Shown: positions 8,184-15,713 of the stretch, piece by piece | How the letters are laid out: every line of letters starts with the position of its first letter | How positions within the stretch are numbered: the stretch's first letter is position 1 | From: JABWBD01 sp040768665 | GTDB taxonomy: Bacteria; Planctomycetota; Planctomycetia; Pirellulales; Thermoguttaceae | Assembly: GCA_040768665.1 (NCBI GenBank) | Contig: JAXGMN010000062.1 | Coordinates: 7,835-71,834, forward strand | Reading direction: 5' to 3' | DNA length: 64,000 bases | Made by a program: the position numbers and the translations under genes | Notes under the pieces: model-generated | What the model was told of the DNA's origin: nothing | Database searches by the model: none | Seen by the model: the letters and a program-made list of their open reading frames with translations, nothing else

Positions 8184-9442
8184 TGAAAGTCGCTTGCCAA
8201 GATCCGGCTCGGCGTCTTGTATACGAAAAAGTAATCGTCGAGCGGTTCTTGCAAGCCGAACAGGTAAGCGATGCCGAACTCGTTTTCGCTCTGCCAGGTG
8301 GTCTCGAAGGCATCGTACTCAAGCTTTTTCTCTTGGGGGCCTTCGAGATAGGCCTCGTTGTCGAACATCCAGGTGCGGTGCGAGGCCATCGAACCGGCAG
8401 GCTCATCGTAGCGAACGCGGATGCGAACCTCCCAGACCGCGTTGTTCTTGCGGACCTGCTCGAGCCTGACCGTTACCCCGGCTACCCGCTTCTCGACATT
8501 CTTCGCCTCCGTGAGATCGTCGAAGCGAAACGTTTCAATGTTCCCCGGGACCAGGGCTCTCAAGTTGCCGCTGAGCCGGGCAATCTTGTTCACCTCGCGC
8601 GACGGAAGCTCGAAAGGCAGCACGATTTCCACGGCAGTAGCCAGCGGCGAAACCGGCACCTCGATGGCGGCTTTCTGCTGGTCGACGGCAATGGGATTGC
8701 CTTTCTCATCCAAGGCTTCCACCGTGTTCATGGGCTGCTGAAGGCTGATGGGCGACAATCGCGGCTCCCACGTGGCCTCGACCGTCAGGCGCAGCGACCC
8801 ACCATCGGCCGCACGCAGGTCGCGCTGGGCCAAGACGCGGATCGCCTCGAAGCGAAAAGGACCGCTATAGCTGACCAACGACTCTCGGGCCTGGCTGCCC
8901 TCGCCCCGAGCAACCAAAGCAATCGCTTTATCCTCGCCGTACGGATAGACCGACAGGCCGGCCTGTTGCGTGAGTTCGTCGAGCGCCTGCCAGAAAGAAA
9001 CACCGTCGAAGTCGACCGTCAGCTTCCGCTCCCCACCGAGACCACCGGCGTCTCGGAGGACAATCCGGTTGCCGGTCTGCTCCTGGATTCCGGTCAGGAT
9101 CTCCGTCAGCGGCAGCGTTCCCTCGAGCTTCACTCGCGAAGGCTCCGCCGCGGCCACGGCCAACTGCTGCGTGAGCATGTGCCGGATGCGGCCAACCCGC
9201 TGTTGGACTTCCGCGGAAAGGCGGTCTTGGGGGGTGGGAAGCAGGTCGAGCACCTTCGGGCCCATTTCGAGAAGTTCTCGCTCCGCGGTCTCGCGTTCTG
9301 CCAGCCGTGGACCGTCGAGTTGACGAACAAGTCTACGAACGGTTGACTCCACGGACGGGTCGTCGCCCAAAGCTTGCCCCAGCAATAGGGCCACCGTCGT
9401 CAGTATTGTGGTCGACACAACGGGCCTCCGGACGTTCTGCAC
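8153..9442 (-). CDS. Secreted hypothetical protein, 429 aa
   Basis: GTG start, then an N-terminal hydrophobic signal (STTILTTVALLLGQALG) and a charged helical region with repeated Glu/Arg patterns (about 30-95). The remainder is predicted mixed alpha/beta with the look of a large planctomycete secreted protein; residues about 105-175 (LPLTEILTGIQEQTGNRIV...SFWQALDELTQQAGLSV) resemble the secretin/TonB short-N-type fold, in which a beta-alpha-beta unit is followed by ALD.L...AGL. No catalytic motif was seen. A 412-aa frame on the opposite strand over the same DNA is an antisense shadow: it has no start signal and low-complexity composition. Confidence 0.75.
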   Translation of the reverse strand: MQNVRRPVVSTTILTTVALLLGQALGDDPSVESTVRRLVRQLDGPRLAERETAERELLEMGPKVLDLLPTPQDRLSAEVQQRVGRIRHMLTQQLAVAAAEPSRVKLEGTLPLTEILTGIQEQTGNRIVLRDAGGLGGERKLTVDFDGVSFWQALDELTQQAGLSVYPYGEDKAIALVARGEGSQARESLVSYSGPFRFEAIRVLAQRDLRAADGGSLRLTVEATWEPRLSPISLQQPMNTVEALDEKGNPIAVDQQKAAIEVPVSPLATAVEIVLPFELPSREVNKIARLSGNLRALVPGNIETFRFDDLTEAKNVEKRVAGVTVRLEQVRKNNAVWEVRIRVRYDEPAGSMASHRTWMFDNEAYLEGPQEKKLEYDAFETTWQSENEFGIAYLFGLQEPLDDYFFVYKTPSRILASDFHYAIEGVELP

Positions 9443-9563
9443 GAGTTGGCATCAACAAAGAAGGGAGCAAATCGTCGTGTCTTCATTGTAGAGCGAACCC
9501 CCCGACCGTTCCAGTTTGGGTCCGCGGCCGAGCACACGCAGGGCAAAAGAGACGCCTTGGTTG

Positions 9564-9656
9564 CCCTAACAAAACGGGGACTGGCTCGGAGCCAAACCTA
9601 TGGAAAACACGCAAATTACGCGTCCCGGCGAGGTGCCTGTCCCCGTTTTGTTAGGG
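9564..9656. repeat. Palindromic repeat, GGGGAC-core family (copy 2)
   Basis: A perfect 18-bp inverted repeat: ccctaacaaaacggggac (9564-9581) and gtccccgttttgttaggg (9639-9656). The inner sequence holds GGGGACTGGCTC and GAGGTGCCTGTCCCC, so the core matches the other copies while the outer arms differ. It lies between two divergent genes, in a stretch with no coding evidence. Confidence 0.85.
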
Positions 9657-9766
9657 CCTTTTAGAACTCGTGTTCCCTCAAATCCGCCACATTGGTACCC
9701 TGTTCAGCCGGCCGGCTCGCACGGCGGCGAGGATCGCCCCGAAACGACCGGCAGGGAGGTGAGCAG

Positions 9767-11086
9767 ATGCAGATCTTGGCGCGAGGGTTTGTCCGGACGG
9801 CCGCGGCGGTTGCTGCGGTCTCGGTGGTCGCCGCTGCAGCGGGGGTAAGCCTGTCCAACGGACGCCCACCAGTGAATCAAGAGGCTTCCGAGCCCTCGAC
9901 GGTTCCCCGGGCCGACTCCCGTCCCGGGCAAACCGCACAAGTCGATCGGACTTCGCTTCACCGTGCTATCCAGCTTGCGGCAGACTATCTGGTCCGTGCC
10001 TGCGGGCCGGATGGCAAGTTCGTGTATTTGGCTTATCTCGATCCGTCGGAGGTGCCGACGGGGGCCTATAACATTGTTCGACACGCGGGCACGATCTACG
10101 CCCTCGGGATGCATCACCAGTGGCGGCCGACCGATGCAGTCCGCGATGCGATGGTGCGCGCCACCGGATACTTGAAGCAGCAAGCGATTGCGCCGGTGCC
10201 GGGTTGCGAGGAGTTTCTGGCAGTCTGGCAATGCCCGGACGTCGACTCGCTCCATAAACCGATCCGCACAAGCCTCGGCGCTTGCGGATTGGGGCTGGTG
10301 GCCCTGGTGAGCACGGAAGGGGCGGCGCCTGGCACCACCGGAATCGAAGGACTCCGTCGACTGGGTCGTTTCTTGGTGTTTCTCCAGCAAGAGGATGGCT
10401 GTTTCTACCACTCGTATATTCCATCGCGAGGCGGCGTGAGCGACCGTGGCGAGTGCCTCTATTATCCGGGCGAAGCCGCACTCGGCCTGCTGATGCTCTA
10501 CGAACTCGATCCCGATCCTCGGTGGCTCGAGACGGCTGCGAAGGCGCTGGGCTGGCTCGCGAGAAGCCGCGAGGACGAAGATTCCGTACCTGCAGACCAC
10601 TGGGCGCTGCTGGCCACGGCGAAACTGATGACGCGGCACGAGCAGTGCGAGTCGATCATCTCTCGGGGGCAACTCCTCACTCACGCGGTGCAGATCTGCC
10701 AGAGTATTTTGGAGGAGCAGAGGCAAACGCTTTCCGGCAGTGCGGACCCGGAGTGTATGACGGGCGACAACCGGACCTGCCCGACTGCCACGCGCGTTGA
10801 AGGGCTCGCGGCCATCTACCCGTTCCTGGCAGGGGAAGCCGAGCCCTTTCAGCAGCGGGTGAGAACCGGCGCGGCAGGCGGTCTCCGATTCTTGATTCGA
10901 TCGCAGTTCCGAGAGGGCCCACTTATCGGCGGGATTCCCGGCATCAGCCGCGCAGAGGATCATTCTAACGCCTCCGAGATGCTCCACGGTGAGATTGCGG
11001 AGGTTCGCATCGACTACGTCCAGCATGCAGTCAGCGCGATGATCGATTACGACCGCGTGATGCCGGGCCGCGAAAGGGAAGGGTGA
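9767..11086 (+). CDS. Secreted alpha/alpha-toroid-like protein, 439 aa
   Basis: I chose ATG 9767, preceded by GGGAGGTG at good spacing; an open frame continues further upstream but lacks a ribosome binding site. The N-terminus has a signal-like hydrophobic segment (about residues 8-28, Ala/Val-rich) followed by a Pro/Ser-rich linker. The rest is a series of paired helices (for example AIQLAADYLV, GTIYALGMHH, ALGLLMLYELDPDPRWL, AAKALGWLARS) as in the alpha/alpha-barrel folds of terpene cyclases, glycan epimerases and some lyases. I see no clear catalytic motif, so no function is assigned. Confidence 0.75.
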   Translation: MQILARGFVRTAAAVAAVSVVAAAAGVSLSNGRPPVNQEASEPSTVPRADSRPGQTAQVDRTSLHRAIQLAADYLVRACGPDGKFVYLAYLDPSEVPTGAYNIVRHAGTIYALGMHHQWRPTDAVRDAMVRATGYLKQQAIAPVPGCEEFLAVWQCPDVDSLHKPIRTSLGACGLGLVALVSTEGAAPGTTGIEGLRRLGRFLVFLQQEDGCFYHSYIPSRGGVSDRGECLYYPGEAALGLLMLYELDPDPRWLETAAKALGWLARSREDEDSVPADHWALLATAKLMTRHEQCESIISRGQLLTHAVQICQSILEEQRQTLSGSADPECMTGDNRTCPTATRVEGLAAIYPFLAGEAEPFQQRVRTGAAGGLRFLIRSQFREGPLIGGIPGISRAEDHSNASEMLHGEIAEVRIDYVQHAVSAMIDYDRVMPGREREG

Positions 11087-11114
11087 GAGCTGGCGAAAGC
11101 CGTCCGCGACTTGA

Positions 11115-11603
11115 TTACGACCGCCGGGTCATCGCCCGCCGCAAGTCCCGCTGGATTTCCGCCTTCTTGATCGATTCGCGTTTGTCGTGCTTCTGCTTCC
11201 CTCGGCAGACGCCCATCAAAATCTTGGCTCGCCCTTCCTTGAAGTACATTTTCAGCGGAACGAGCGTGAGCCCCTTCTCGTAGGCACGGCTGGCAAACTT
11301 CTGGATCTCGCGACGGTGAAGCAACAGCTTGCGGGGGCGCTTGGGGTTGTGGTTGAACTGGTTGGCCTGCACGTACTCCGGGATATCGCATCCGACAAGC
11401 CAGAGTTCGCCTTCGCGCATCCGGCCATACGCGTCGTCCAGCGAGACCTTCCCTCCCCGTAGGCTCTTGACCTCGCTGCCAACAAGAACCAGTCCGCATT
11501 CCAGGGTGTCAAGGACGCTGTAGTTGTGGTGGGCCCGCCGGTTCTGAGTGATCAGCCGCTCGTTGTCCTGATCTTTCGGTTTCTTTTGCTTTTGTTTGGC
11601 CGT
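11115..11603 (-). CDS. smpB: SsrA-binding protein SmpB, apparent ACG start
   Basis: Binds tmRNA and brings it to stalled ribosomes for trans-translation. The conserved body begins at NRRAHHNYSVLDTLECGLVL and continues VGSEVKSLRGGKVSLDDAY, GCDIPEY, KRPRKLLLH and GRAKILMGVCRGKQ, ending in the basic tail KAEIQRDLRRAM. No ATG, GTG or TTG occurs in frame upstream of residue 61 (MREGEL), which would remove the conserved N-terminal third of the fold. Upstream of the conserved body there is an ACG (11603-11601) followed by AKQKQKKPKD, as in other SmpB proteins, with AAGGGG about nine bases before it. I therefore place the start at the ACG, giving 162 aa. Either a rare non-standard start or a single base error would explain it. 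Confidence 0.88.
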   Translation of the reverse strand, partial: TAKQKQKKPKDQDNERLITQNRRAHHNYSVLDTLECGLVLVGSEVKSLRGGKVSLDDAYGRMREGELWLVGCDIPEYVQANQFNHNPKRPRKLLLHRREIQKFASRAYEKGLTLVPLKMYFKEGRAKILMGVCRGKQKHDKRESIKKAEIQRDLRRAMTRRS

Positions 11604-11704
11604 GGTAGTTACCCCTTTTGTCTATCGCGGATCCATGTTCTCTGCAACAATCCGCCCCCGGTAGTCTCTTGTACTCCTTACGCAACGAATTCTCAAGTTG
11701 AGCG

Positions 11705-12439
11705 ATGCCGAACCGACTATCCGACGAAACGACGTCCGCGCCGGCCCTGCAGGCCTATCTCCTTGGCACGGTTGGTTTTGACGCCTGTCAGGAACTGCAG
11801 TGCCGGCTCATCTCGGCGCCTCAAATCTGGGGAGACGGGCAGGTTCATCTCCTTGTTTGCGAGCATCCTCCAATCCTCACCGTGGGCCGCAGCAGTGGGG
11901 TAGACGCCTGGCACCTTGCGACCCTCCTTGGTGGGCCGCGGTTGGAAAGGCGCTGGGTGAAACGTGGAGGGGGGTGCCTGCTCCACGGCCCCGGCCAACT
12001 GGCCGTCTACCCGGTTGTTTCGCTTCGGTGGCGAGGCTGGACGGTCGGCGAGTACCTCAGGCGTCTGGCCACTGCCGTACGAGGCACGTTCGAGCAATTG
12101 GGGATCAAGACCGAGGACGATTCCACCTTTTCGGGCCGCACCGGCAGCCTGGCCGCGTTGGGAGTCACTGTCCAGAATGGGATCGCCTCCAATGGGGCCT
12201 TTATCAACGTTTCACCACCCATGGGGTTGCTCAGGTCTCTTCAGGGATGTTCTCCGCAGGCAACCCGGATAAGCTGCCTGGTGGCCGAACGGCAGAGGCC
12301 GGTTAAAATGACATCAGTTCGAGCGGAATTGGTACGGCAAGTTGCCGATGCGCTCGGCTGCGATCATTATCACCTTCATACCGGCCACCCTCTATTGAAG
12401 CGGGCAAGGCAAAGCGGCCCGATCTGCCAAGGATCCTGA
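11705..12439 (+). CDS. lipB: LipB-like octanoyltransferase, catalytic lysine apparently lost
   Basis: LipB moves octanoyl from acyl carrier protein to the lysine of lipoyl domains. The family core is clear: VCEHPPILTVGRSS, KRGGGCLLHGPGQLAVYPVV (the RGG..HGPGQ signature) and a late GCSP cysteine matching the catalytic Cys. The segment that normally reads GKKI.SLG, with the catalytic Lys, here reads TGSLAALG, so by eye the lysine position is Ser; the following FHGLALNV reads SNGAFINV. At 244 aa the length is normal. It directly precedes lipA (13 bases) and a lipoyl-like domain gene, so they form an operon. The protein may act differently from E. coli LipB. Confidence 0.88.
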   Translation: MPNRLSDETTSAPALQAYLLGTVGFDACQELQCRLISAPQIWGDGQVHLLVCEHPPILTVGRSSGVDAWHLATLLGGPRLERRWVKRGGGCLLHGPGQLAVYPVVSLRWRGWTVGEYLRRLATAVRGTFEQLGIKTEDDSTFSGRTGSLAALGVTVQNGIASNGAFINVSPPMGLLRSLQGCSPQATRISCLVAERQRPVKMTSVRAELVRQVADALGCDHYHLHTGHPLLKRARQSGPICQGS

Positions 12440-12452
12440 AATCTCCGTGCTC

Positions 12453-13313
12453 ATGACACAACCTGTCGTAGAACATCTCCCGCGCTGGCTCAAGCGAAAC
12501 GTTCCCAAGGGCAATGCGAACCACTTCACCGCGAAACTCATCGATGAGCTACGGCTGGAGACGGTCTGCGACCACGCCAAGTGCCCGAACCGGATGGAGT
12601 GTTACGCCTCGAAAACGGCTACGTTCATGATCCTGGGCGACGTCTGCACGCGCAGGTGCGGATTCTGCCATGTTGCGAAGGGGAAAACGCGGCCGGTCGA
12701 TCCGAGCGAGCCCGGGCGACTTGCCGAGGCGGCCGTGCGTCTGGGGCTGAAGCACGTCGTCATTACCTGCGTCACGCGAGACGACTTGCCGGACGGCGGC
12801 GCGGCCCACTTCGTTCGGTGCATTGACCGGGTGCGAGAGGCGACCGGCGCCACGATCGAGGTGCTGCCCGGCGATTTTGCCGGCAACGGTTCCGCGGTCG
12901 ACCTCGTGGTGGACGCGCGGCCCGACGTCTACAACCACAACACGGAAACCGTGCCTCGGCTCTACGAAAAGGTACGAGGGCGGAAGGCCGATTACCGGTG
13001 GACGCTCGAGATGTTCCGGCGGATCAAGCGGCGCAGTCCGGCCATGAAGACCAAGAGCGGGCTCATGCTGGGGCTGGGCGAGACCCGCGACGAGTTGTTG
13101 GAGACCCTGGCCGACCTTCTGGATGCGGGTTGCGAAATGCTCACGTTGGGACAGTATCTCCGGCCTTCGCTGGACCACTTGCCCGTGGTTCGCTATCTCG
13201 AACCGCAGGAGTTCGACGAACTGGGCGAGGCGGCGCGACGCATGGGTTTCCGGCAGGTGGCGAGCGGCCCGTTTGTGCGGTCAAGCTACCACGCCAGAGA
13301 AATGGTTGGCTAG
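12453..13313 (+). CDS. lipA: Lipoyl synthase
   Basis: Radical SAM enzyme that inserts two sulfurs into the octanoyl chain on lipoyl domains. Both iron-sulfur motifs are present: the auxiliary-cluster C-x4-C-x5-C motif (CDHAKCPNRMEC) and the radical SAM CTRRCGFC. VYNHNTETV, KSGLMLGLGET, LTLGQYLRPS and the C-terminal RSSYHA are the expected conserved blocks. The length of about 286 aa is normal. ATG 12453 is chosen over GTG 12447; neither has a strong ribosome binding site. It lies between lipB and the small lipoyl-like gene (seven bases downstream), so the three are likely one transcript. Confidence 0.95.
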   Translation: MTQPVVEHLPRWLKRNVPKGNANHFTAKLIDELRLETVCDHAKCPNRMECYASKTATFMILGDVCTRRCGFCHVAKGKTRPVDPSEPGRLAEAAVRLGLKHVVITCVTRDDLPDGGAAHFVRCIDRVREATGATIEVLPGDFAGNGSAVDLVVDARPDVYNHNTETVPRLYEKVRGRKADYRWTLEMFRRIKRRSPAMKTKSGLMLGLGETRDELLETLADLLDAGCEMLTLGQYLRPSLDHLPVVRYLEPQEFDELGEAARRMGFRQVASGPFVRSSYHAREMVG

Positions 13314-13320
13314 GCGGTTT

Positions 13321-13563
13321 ATGGCACGGTGTGAAGTGCGGTTGCCGGAACTCGGCGTCGGGCAGGCGGCGGTCGCCGGTATCTGGTTGGTACGGCGGGG
13401 TGAGCGAGTCAGCGAGGGTCAGCCGTTGCTTGAGGTTACGGCCGCTGCGGCCGTCGTTGATCTGCCGGCGCCCGTCGATGGACGGCTGGTTGCCCGGCTG
13501 GTCGAGGAAGATGAAGCCGTCGAGGTTGGGCAGGTGCTAGCACTCATCGAATCGGACGAGTAG
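13321..13563 (+). CDS. Small lipoyl/biotinyl-like domain protein without acceptor lysine
   Basis: An 80-aa protein that is a single biotinyl/lipoyl-type beta-barrel: VRLPELGVGQAAVAGIWLV, RRGERVSEGQPLLEV, then AAVVDLPAPVDGRL and VEVGQVLALIESDE, all matching the lipoyl domain of 2-oxoacid dehydrogenase E2. In true domains the hairpin reads ETDKA, with the lysine that is modified. Here the codons give V-T-A-A-A-A-V-V-D-L-P, so Ala stands at the lysine position. It follows lipA by seven bases. What a lipoyl fold without the acceptor does next to the lipoylation enzymes is unknown: a regulator or decoy, or a domain degenerating. Confidence 0.85.
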   Translation: MARCEVRLPELGVGQAAVAGIWLVRRGERVSEGQPLLEVTAAAAVVDLPAPVDGRLVARLVEEDEAVEVGQVLALIESDE

Positions 13564-13744
13564 GTCCCGCGTGCCGAGCTTGCCGAGCGGGACCCGGGAT
13601 ATTAAGCACAGCTTGCCGTTCCAGGTCCCGCTCGGCAAGCGGGACCTACTGGTGGCGGTTGTTGCGAGGGTTGGGTGATTCGAGGCGGGTTACGGATTGC
13701 CGAGCTGGTCGGCGGCTCCAGGTCCCGCTCGGCAAGCGGGACCT
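13563..13744. repeat. Three GGTCCCGC hairpins
   Basis: AGGTCCCGCT-CGGCA-AGCGGGACCT occurs twice identically (13623-13647 and 13720-13744), each followed by ACTGG, and a longer variant starts right at the preceding stop codon (about 13563-13595). Each can form a 10-bp GC-rich stem. They may stop transcription of the lip operon or be repeat insertions; the identical copies with the same 3' flank favour repeats. Confidence 0.75.
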
Positions 13745-13946
13745 ACTGGCGGCCCAGGTGACCAGTGGGACTGCTTGGGGCGCAACTGTCGAGAGGAGAA
13801 CGATTTGCGCGATGCTGATGTTGAAGGGGTGAGTAAAAAAGTTATCGTTTCTTGACTCGCCGGGATGCGGTACGCCGGAGATCTCTGTCCGAATTCCTGG
13901 CGCTGAGAACTTGACGAAGGAAGACAAAGGAAAACAGGAGAAGGTG
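13745..13946. other. Leader region of the cysteine-rich gene
   Basis: About 200 bases between the hairpins and the next start codon. I see a good ribosome binding site (AGGAGAAGG) just before 13947. An AT-richer stretch (TGAGTAAAAAAGTTATCG, near 13831) might hold a promoter, but no confident pair of boxes was found. Confidence 0.3.
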
Positions 13947-14837
13947 ATGAAACAGTTGCGATGGTTTTTGCTGGCGCTGGCCCTGGTCGGATTGGTCGGG
14001 GTCGTAGCGACGAGCTACACTCCGCCCGAGGAGGGTGGGCAGTTCCGCACCGCTGCGCTGTTCGGGAGCGATGCTCCCAGTTGTTGCGCCGGAAAGGCCG
14101 ACCATGCGCCAGTGACGCTTGCTTCCGCCGGGTCGGAAGGCTGTTGTGCGGCGGCCAAGGCGGAGGGTTGCTGCGCGGCGGACGGAGCGGAAGTTGCTGC
14201 GGCCGAGGGCGAAGGGTGTTCGAAGGCGTGTGGGGCGACGGCGGAAGCGGCTCTGGCCGCCGGTGAGACGGGCGGATGCTGCCCGTTGTCGAAGAAGACG
14301 GCGGCGGCGCTGGTCAGCCAGGAGTCTGAGGCGGCCGAAGGCGGTACTTGCTGCCCCTTGAGTAAGAAGGCATCGGCAAGCCTGGCCGCGGCCGAAGGCG
14401 GATGTTCCGAATCTTGTGGACAGTGCCCGTTTTCGGGCAACGCGGATGTGACTCTTGCGAGTGCTGAGACGGGTTCCGATGAGGAACCCCGTGTATGTCC
14501 GTTGAGCAAAAAGGCCGGCGGCTGCCCTTCGGACAAGAAGACCGAAGCAACACTGGCAAGCCAGACGACCGAAAAGGGATCGGCCGAAAAGGGCTGTTGC
14601 GGTGCGGACGCGTCGGCGAAAGCCGCCGGCGAGGTGAAAGGCTGCGGTGGATGCCCCGCTTCCGACTCAGGCAAAACGGAAGCGACGCTGGCGAGCCAGA
14701 GGTCGGAGCAGAAGGAGTGTGCGAAGAAGGACGGCAAGTGCTCGTCCGAGAAGTCGTGCGAGGGCTGTCCGGCAAACAAGGAAGCGAAGCAGGTAGACCA
14801 GGCGAAGGAAACGGACAAGAAGCTGGCAGCCGAATAG
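13947..14837 (+). CDS. Cysteine-rich exported repeat protein, 296 aa
   Basis: Starts at ATG 13947 with AGGAGAAGG just upstream. MKQLRWFLLALALVGLVGVVA is a signal peptide or anchor. The mature part is low in complexity and holds 25 cysteines, many as CC or C-x2/3-C, in loosely repeated units: CCPLSKK twice, CPLSKK once, GCPSDKKTEATLASQ, GCPASDSGKTEATLASQ, CEGCPANK. Between the cysteines are Ala/Glu/Lys/Ser spacers. No enzyme domain is present. By composition it could bind metal ions or form disulfide-linked surface material; this is inference. The antisense frame over it is a shadow. Confidence 0.75.
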   Translation: MKQLRWFLLALALVGLVGVVATSYTPPEEGGQFRTAALFGSDAPSCCAGKADHAPVTLASAGSEGCCAAAKAEGCCAADGAEVAAAEGEGCSKACGATAEAALAAGETGGCCPLSKKTAAALVSQESEAAEGGTCCPLSKKASASLAAAEGGCSESCGQCPFSGNADVTLASAETGSDEEPRVCPLSKKAGGCPSDKKTEATLASQTTEKGSAEKGCCGADASAKAAGEVKGCGGCPASDSGKTEATLASQRSEQKECAKKDGKCSSEKSCEGCPANKEAKQVDQAKETDKKLAAE

Positions 14838-14865
14838 CTGCTAAACCAATTGTGTGAGTGAACTT

Positions 14866-14966
14866 AGAGCCTGGCCCAGAACCTCGCGAGGAGAAGGGGA
14901 CAGGCACATTTTGCTCCGAAGACTTTGTAAAATGAGCCAGTCCCCGGCGGTTCTGGGACAGGCTCT
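14866..14966. repeat. Palindromic repeat, GGGGAC-core family (copy 3)
   Basis: agagcctggcccagaacc (14866-14883) pairs with ggttctgggacaggctct (14949-14966) with one mismatch. The core reads GGGGACAGGCACATTTTG on the left and AAAATGAGCCAGTCCCC on the right, nearly the same as the copy at 36811-36911. It sits between two convergent genes. Confidence 0.85.
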
Positions 14967-15016
14967 TACCGTCGCCTTCGAAAGAAGGCGGCGGTTTTTG
15001 TTGCACGTGAGCACCG

Positions 15017-15679
15017 CTACGAGTTCTGTCGCACGAGTTCGACCGTCGCCCAGAGGCTCGGATCCTCCTGATAAGGCATGGGGCAGCCGGCGCTGAAGGT
15101 CAGCTCGCCGAGTTCCCGATCGATCACGGCGTAGGTGAAGCCCAGGCGAGGATGCTCCTGGGGGTCGAAGCCGGTGAGCGATTCGGCCGACAGGAAAGCT
15201 TCCAGGATATAGCCGCCGGCGGTGCGTTCACTGCGGACACGGACCTGTCCCTGGGCGATCGCCTTGGGATGCTCTTTGGCGCGATGGATCGGCCGCCACA
15301 TGGCAACGGACTCGTCGAGCCGATTGCCGCCGCCGACGGGCATAAAGAGGAATCGATGGCAGAAGCGGCCCGCGCGATGGACGTTGTGAACGTCGCGGGT
15401 GTCGATCCAGACCTGCACGCCGTCGCTGTCCTCCGGCCGGTTCGTGCGGCACCAGGGCGCCTGCCGCTTGCCGAGCACGTGCGCCCGCAGCGCCACGCCG
15501 GTCTCGTTCCAGGCCATGCGGAAGTCGACCAGCGTTGGAGTGTCCTCAAGCTCCGCGATATTCGCCAGACGGTACGACTCGTCCAGTCCGGAGCCCTTGG
15601 CGGTCCAAATCGGCTGCCGATAGAGGCAAGGGACCGAGAAGCGGAAAAGGAATCGTTTGGGGAGCAAGGATTCGGACAT
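15017..15679 (-). CDS. CBM9-like (DOMON-type) domain protein, 220 aa
   Basis: Looks like the family-9 carbohydrate-binding fold common in planctomycete proteins: a cellular-role-unknown beta sandwich. The pattern LEDTPTLVDFRMAWNETGVALRAHVLGK, DGVQVWIDTRD, FCHRFLFMP, GGYILEAFLSAESLTGFDP and GFTYAVIDRELGE follows that domain (a substrate-facing 'D.V.IWIDTRD' and a late 'E..IP...L.G.DP.....GF.Y.V.D'). No signal peptide is visible. The start lies 35 bases after the uvrA stop on the same strand, so it is probably read with uvrA. Binding partner unknown. Confidence 0.7.
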   Translation of the reverse strand: MSESLLPKRFLFRFSVPCLYRQPIWTAKGSGLDESYRLANIAELEDTPTLVDFRMAWNETGVALRAHVLGKRQAPWCRTNRPEDSDGVQVWIDTRDVHNVHRAGRFCHRFLFMPVGGGNRLDESVAMWRPIHRAKEHPKAIAQGQVRVRSERTAGGYILEAFLSAESLTGFDPQEHPRLGFTYAVIDRELGELTFSAGCPMPYQEDPSLWATVELVRQNS

Positions 15680-15713
15680 ATTGGGTGACTGAACTGAGGC
15701 GGCGTCGAGTGCG

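Noticed and set aside
8108..9346. A 412-codon plus-strand frame opposite the secreted protein
   Set aside because: The minus frame has a signal peptide and natural composition; the plus frame does not.
13563..13744. Simple rho-independent terminator for the lip operon
   Set aside because: There is no T-run after the stems and identical copies with the same flank are repeated, so a repeat family is the better description; a terminator role remains possible.
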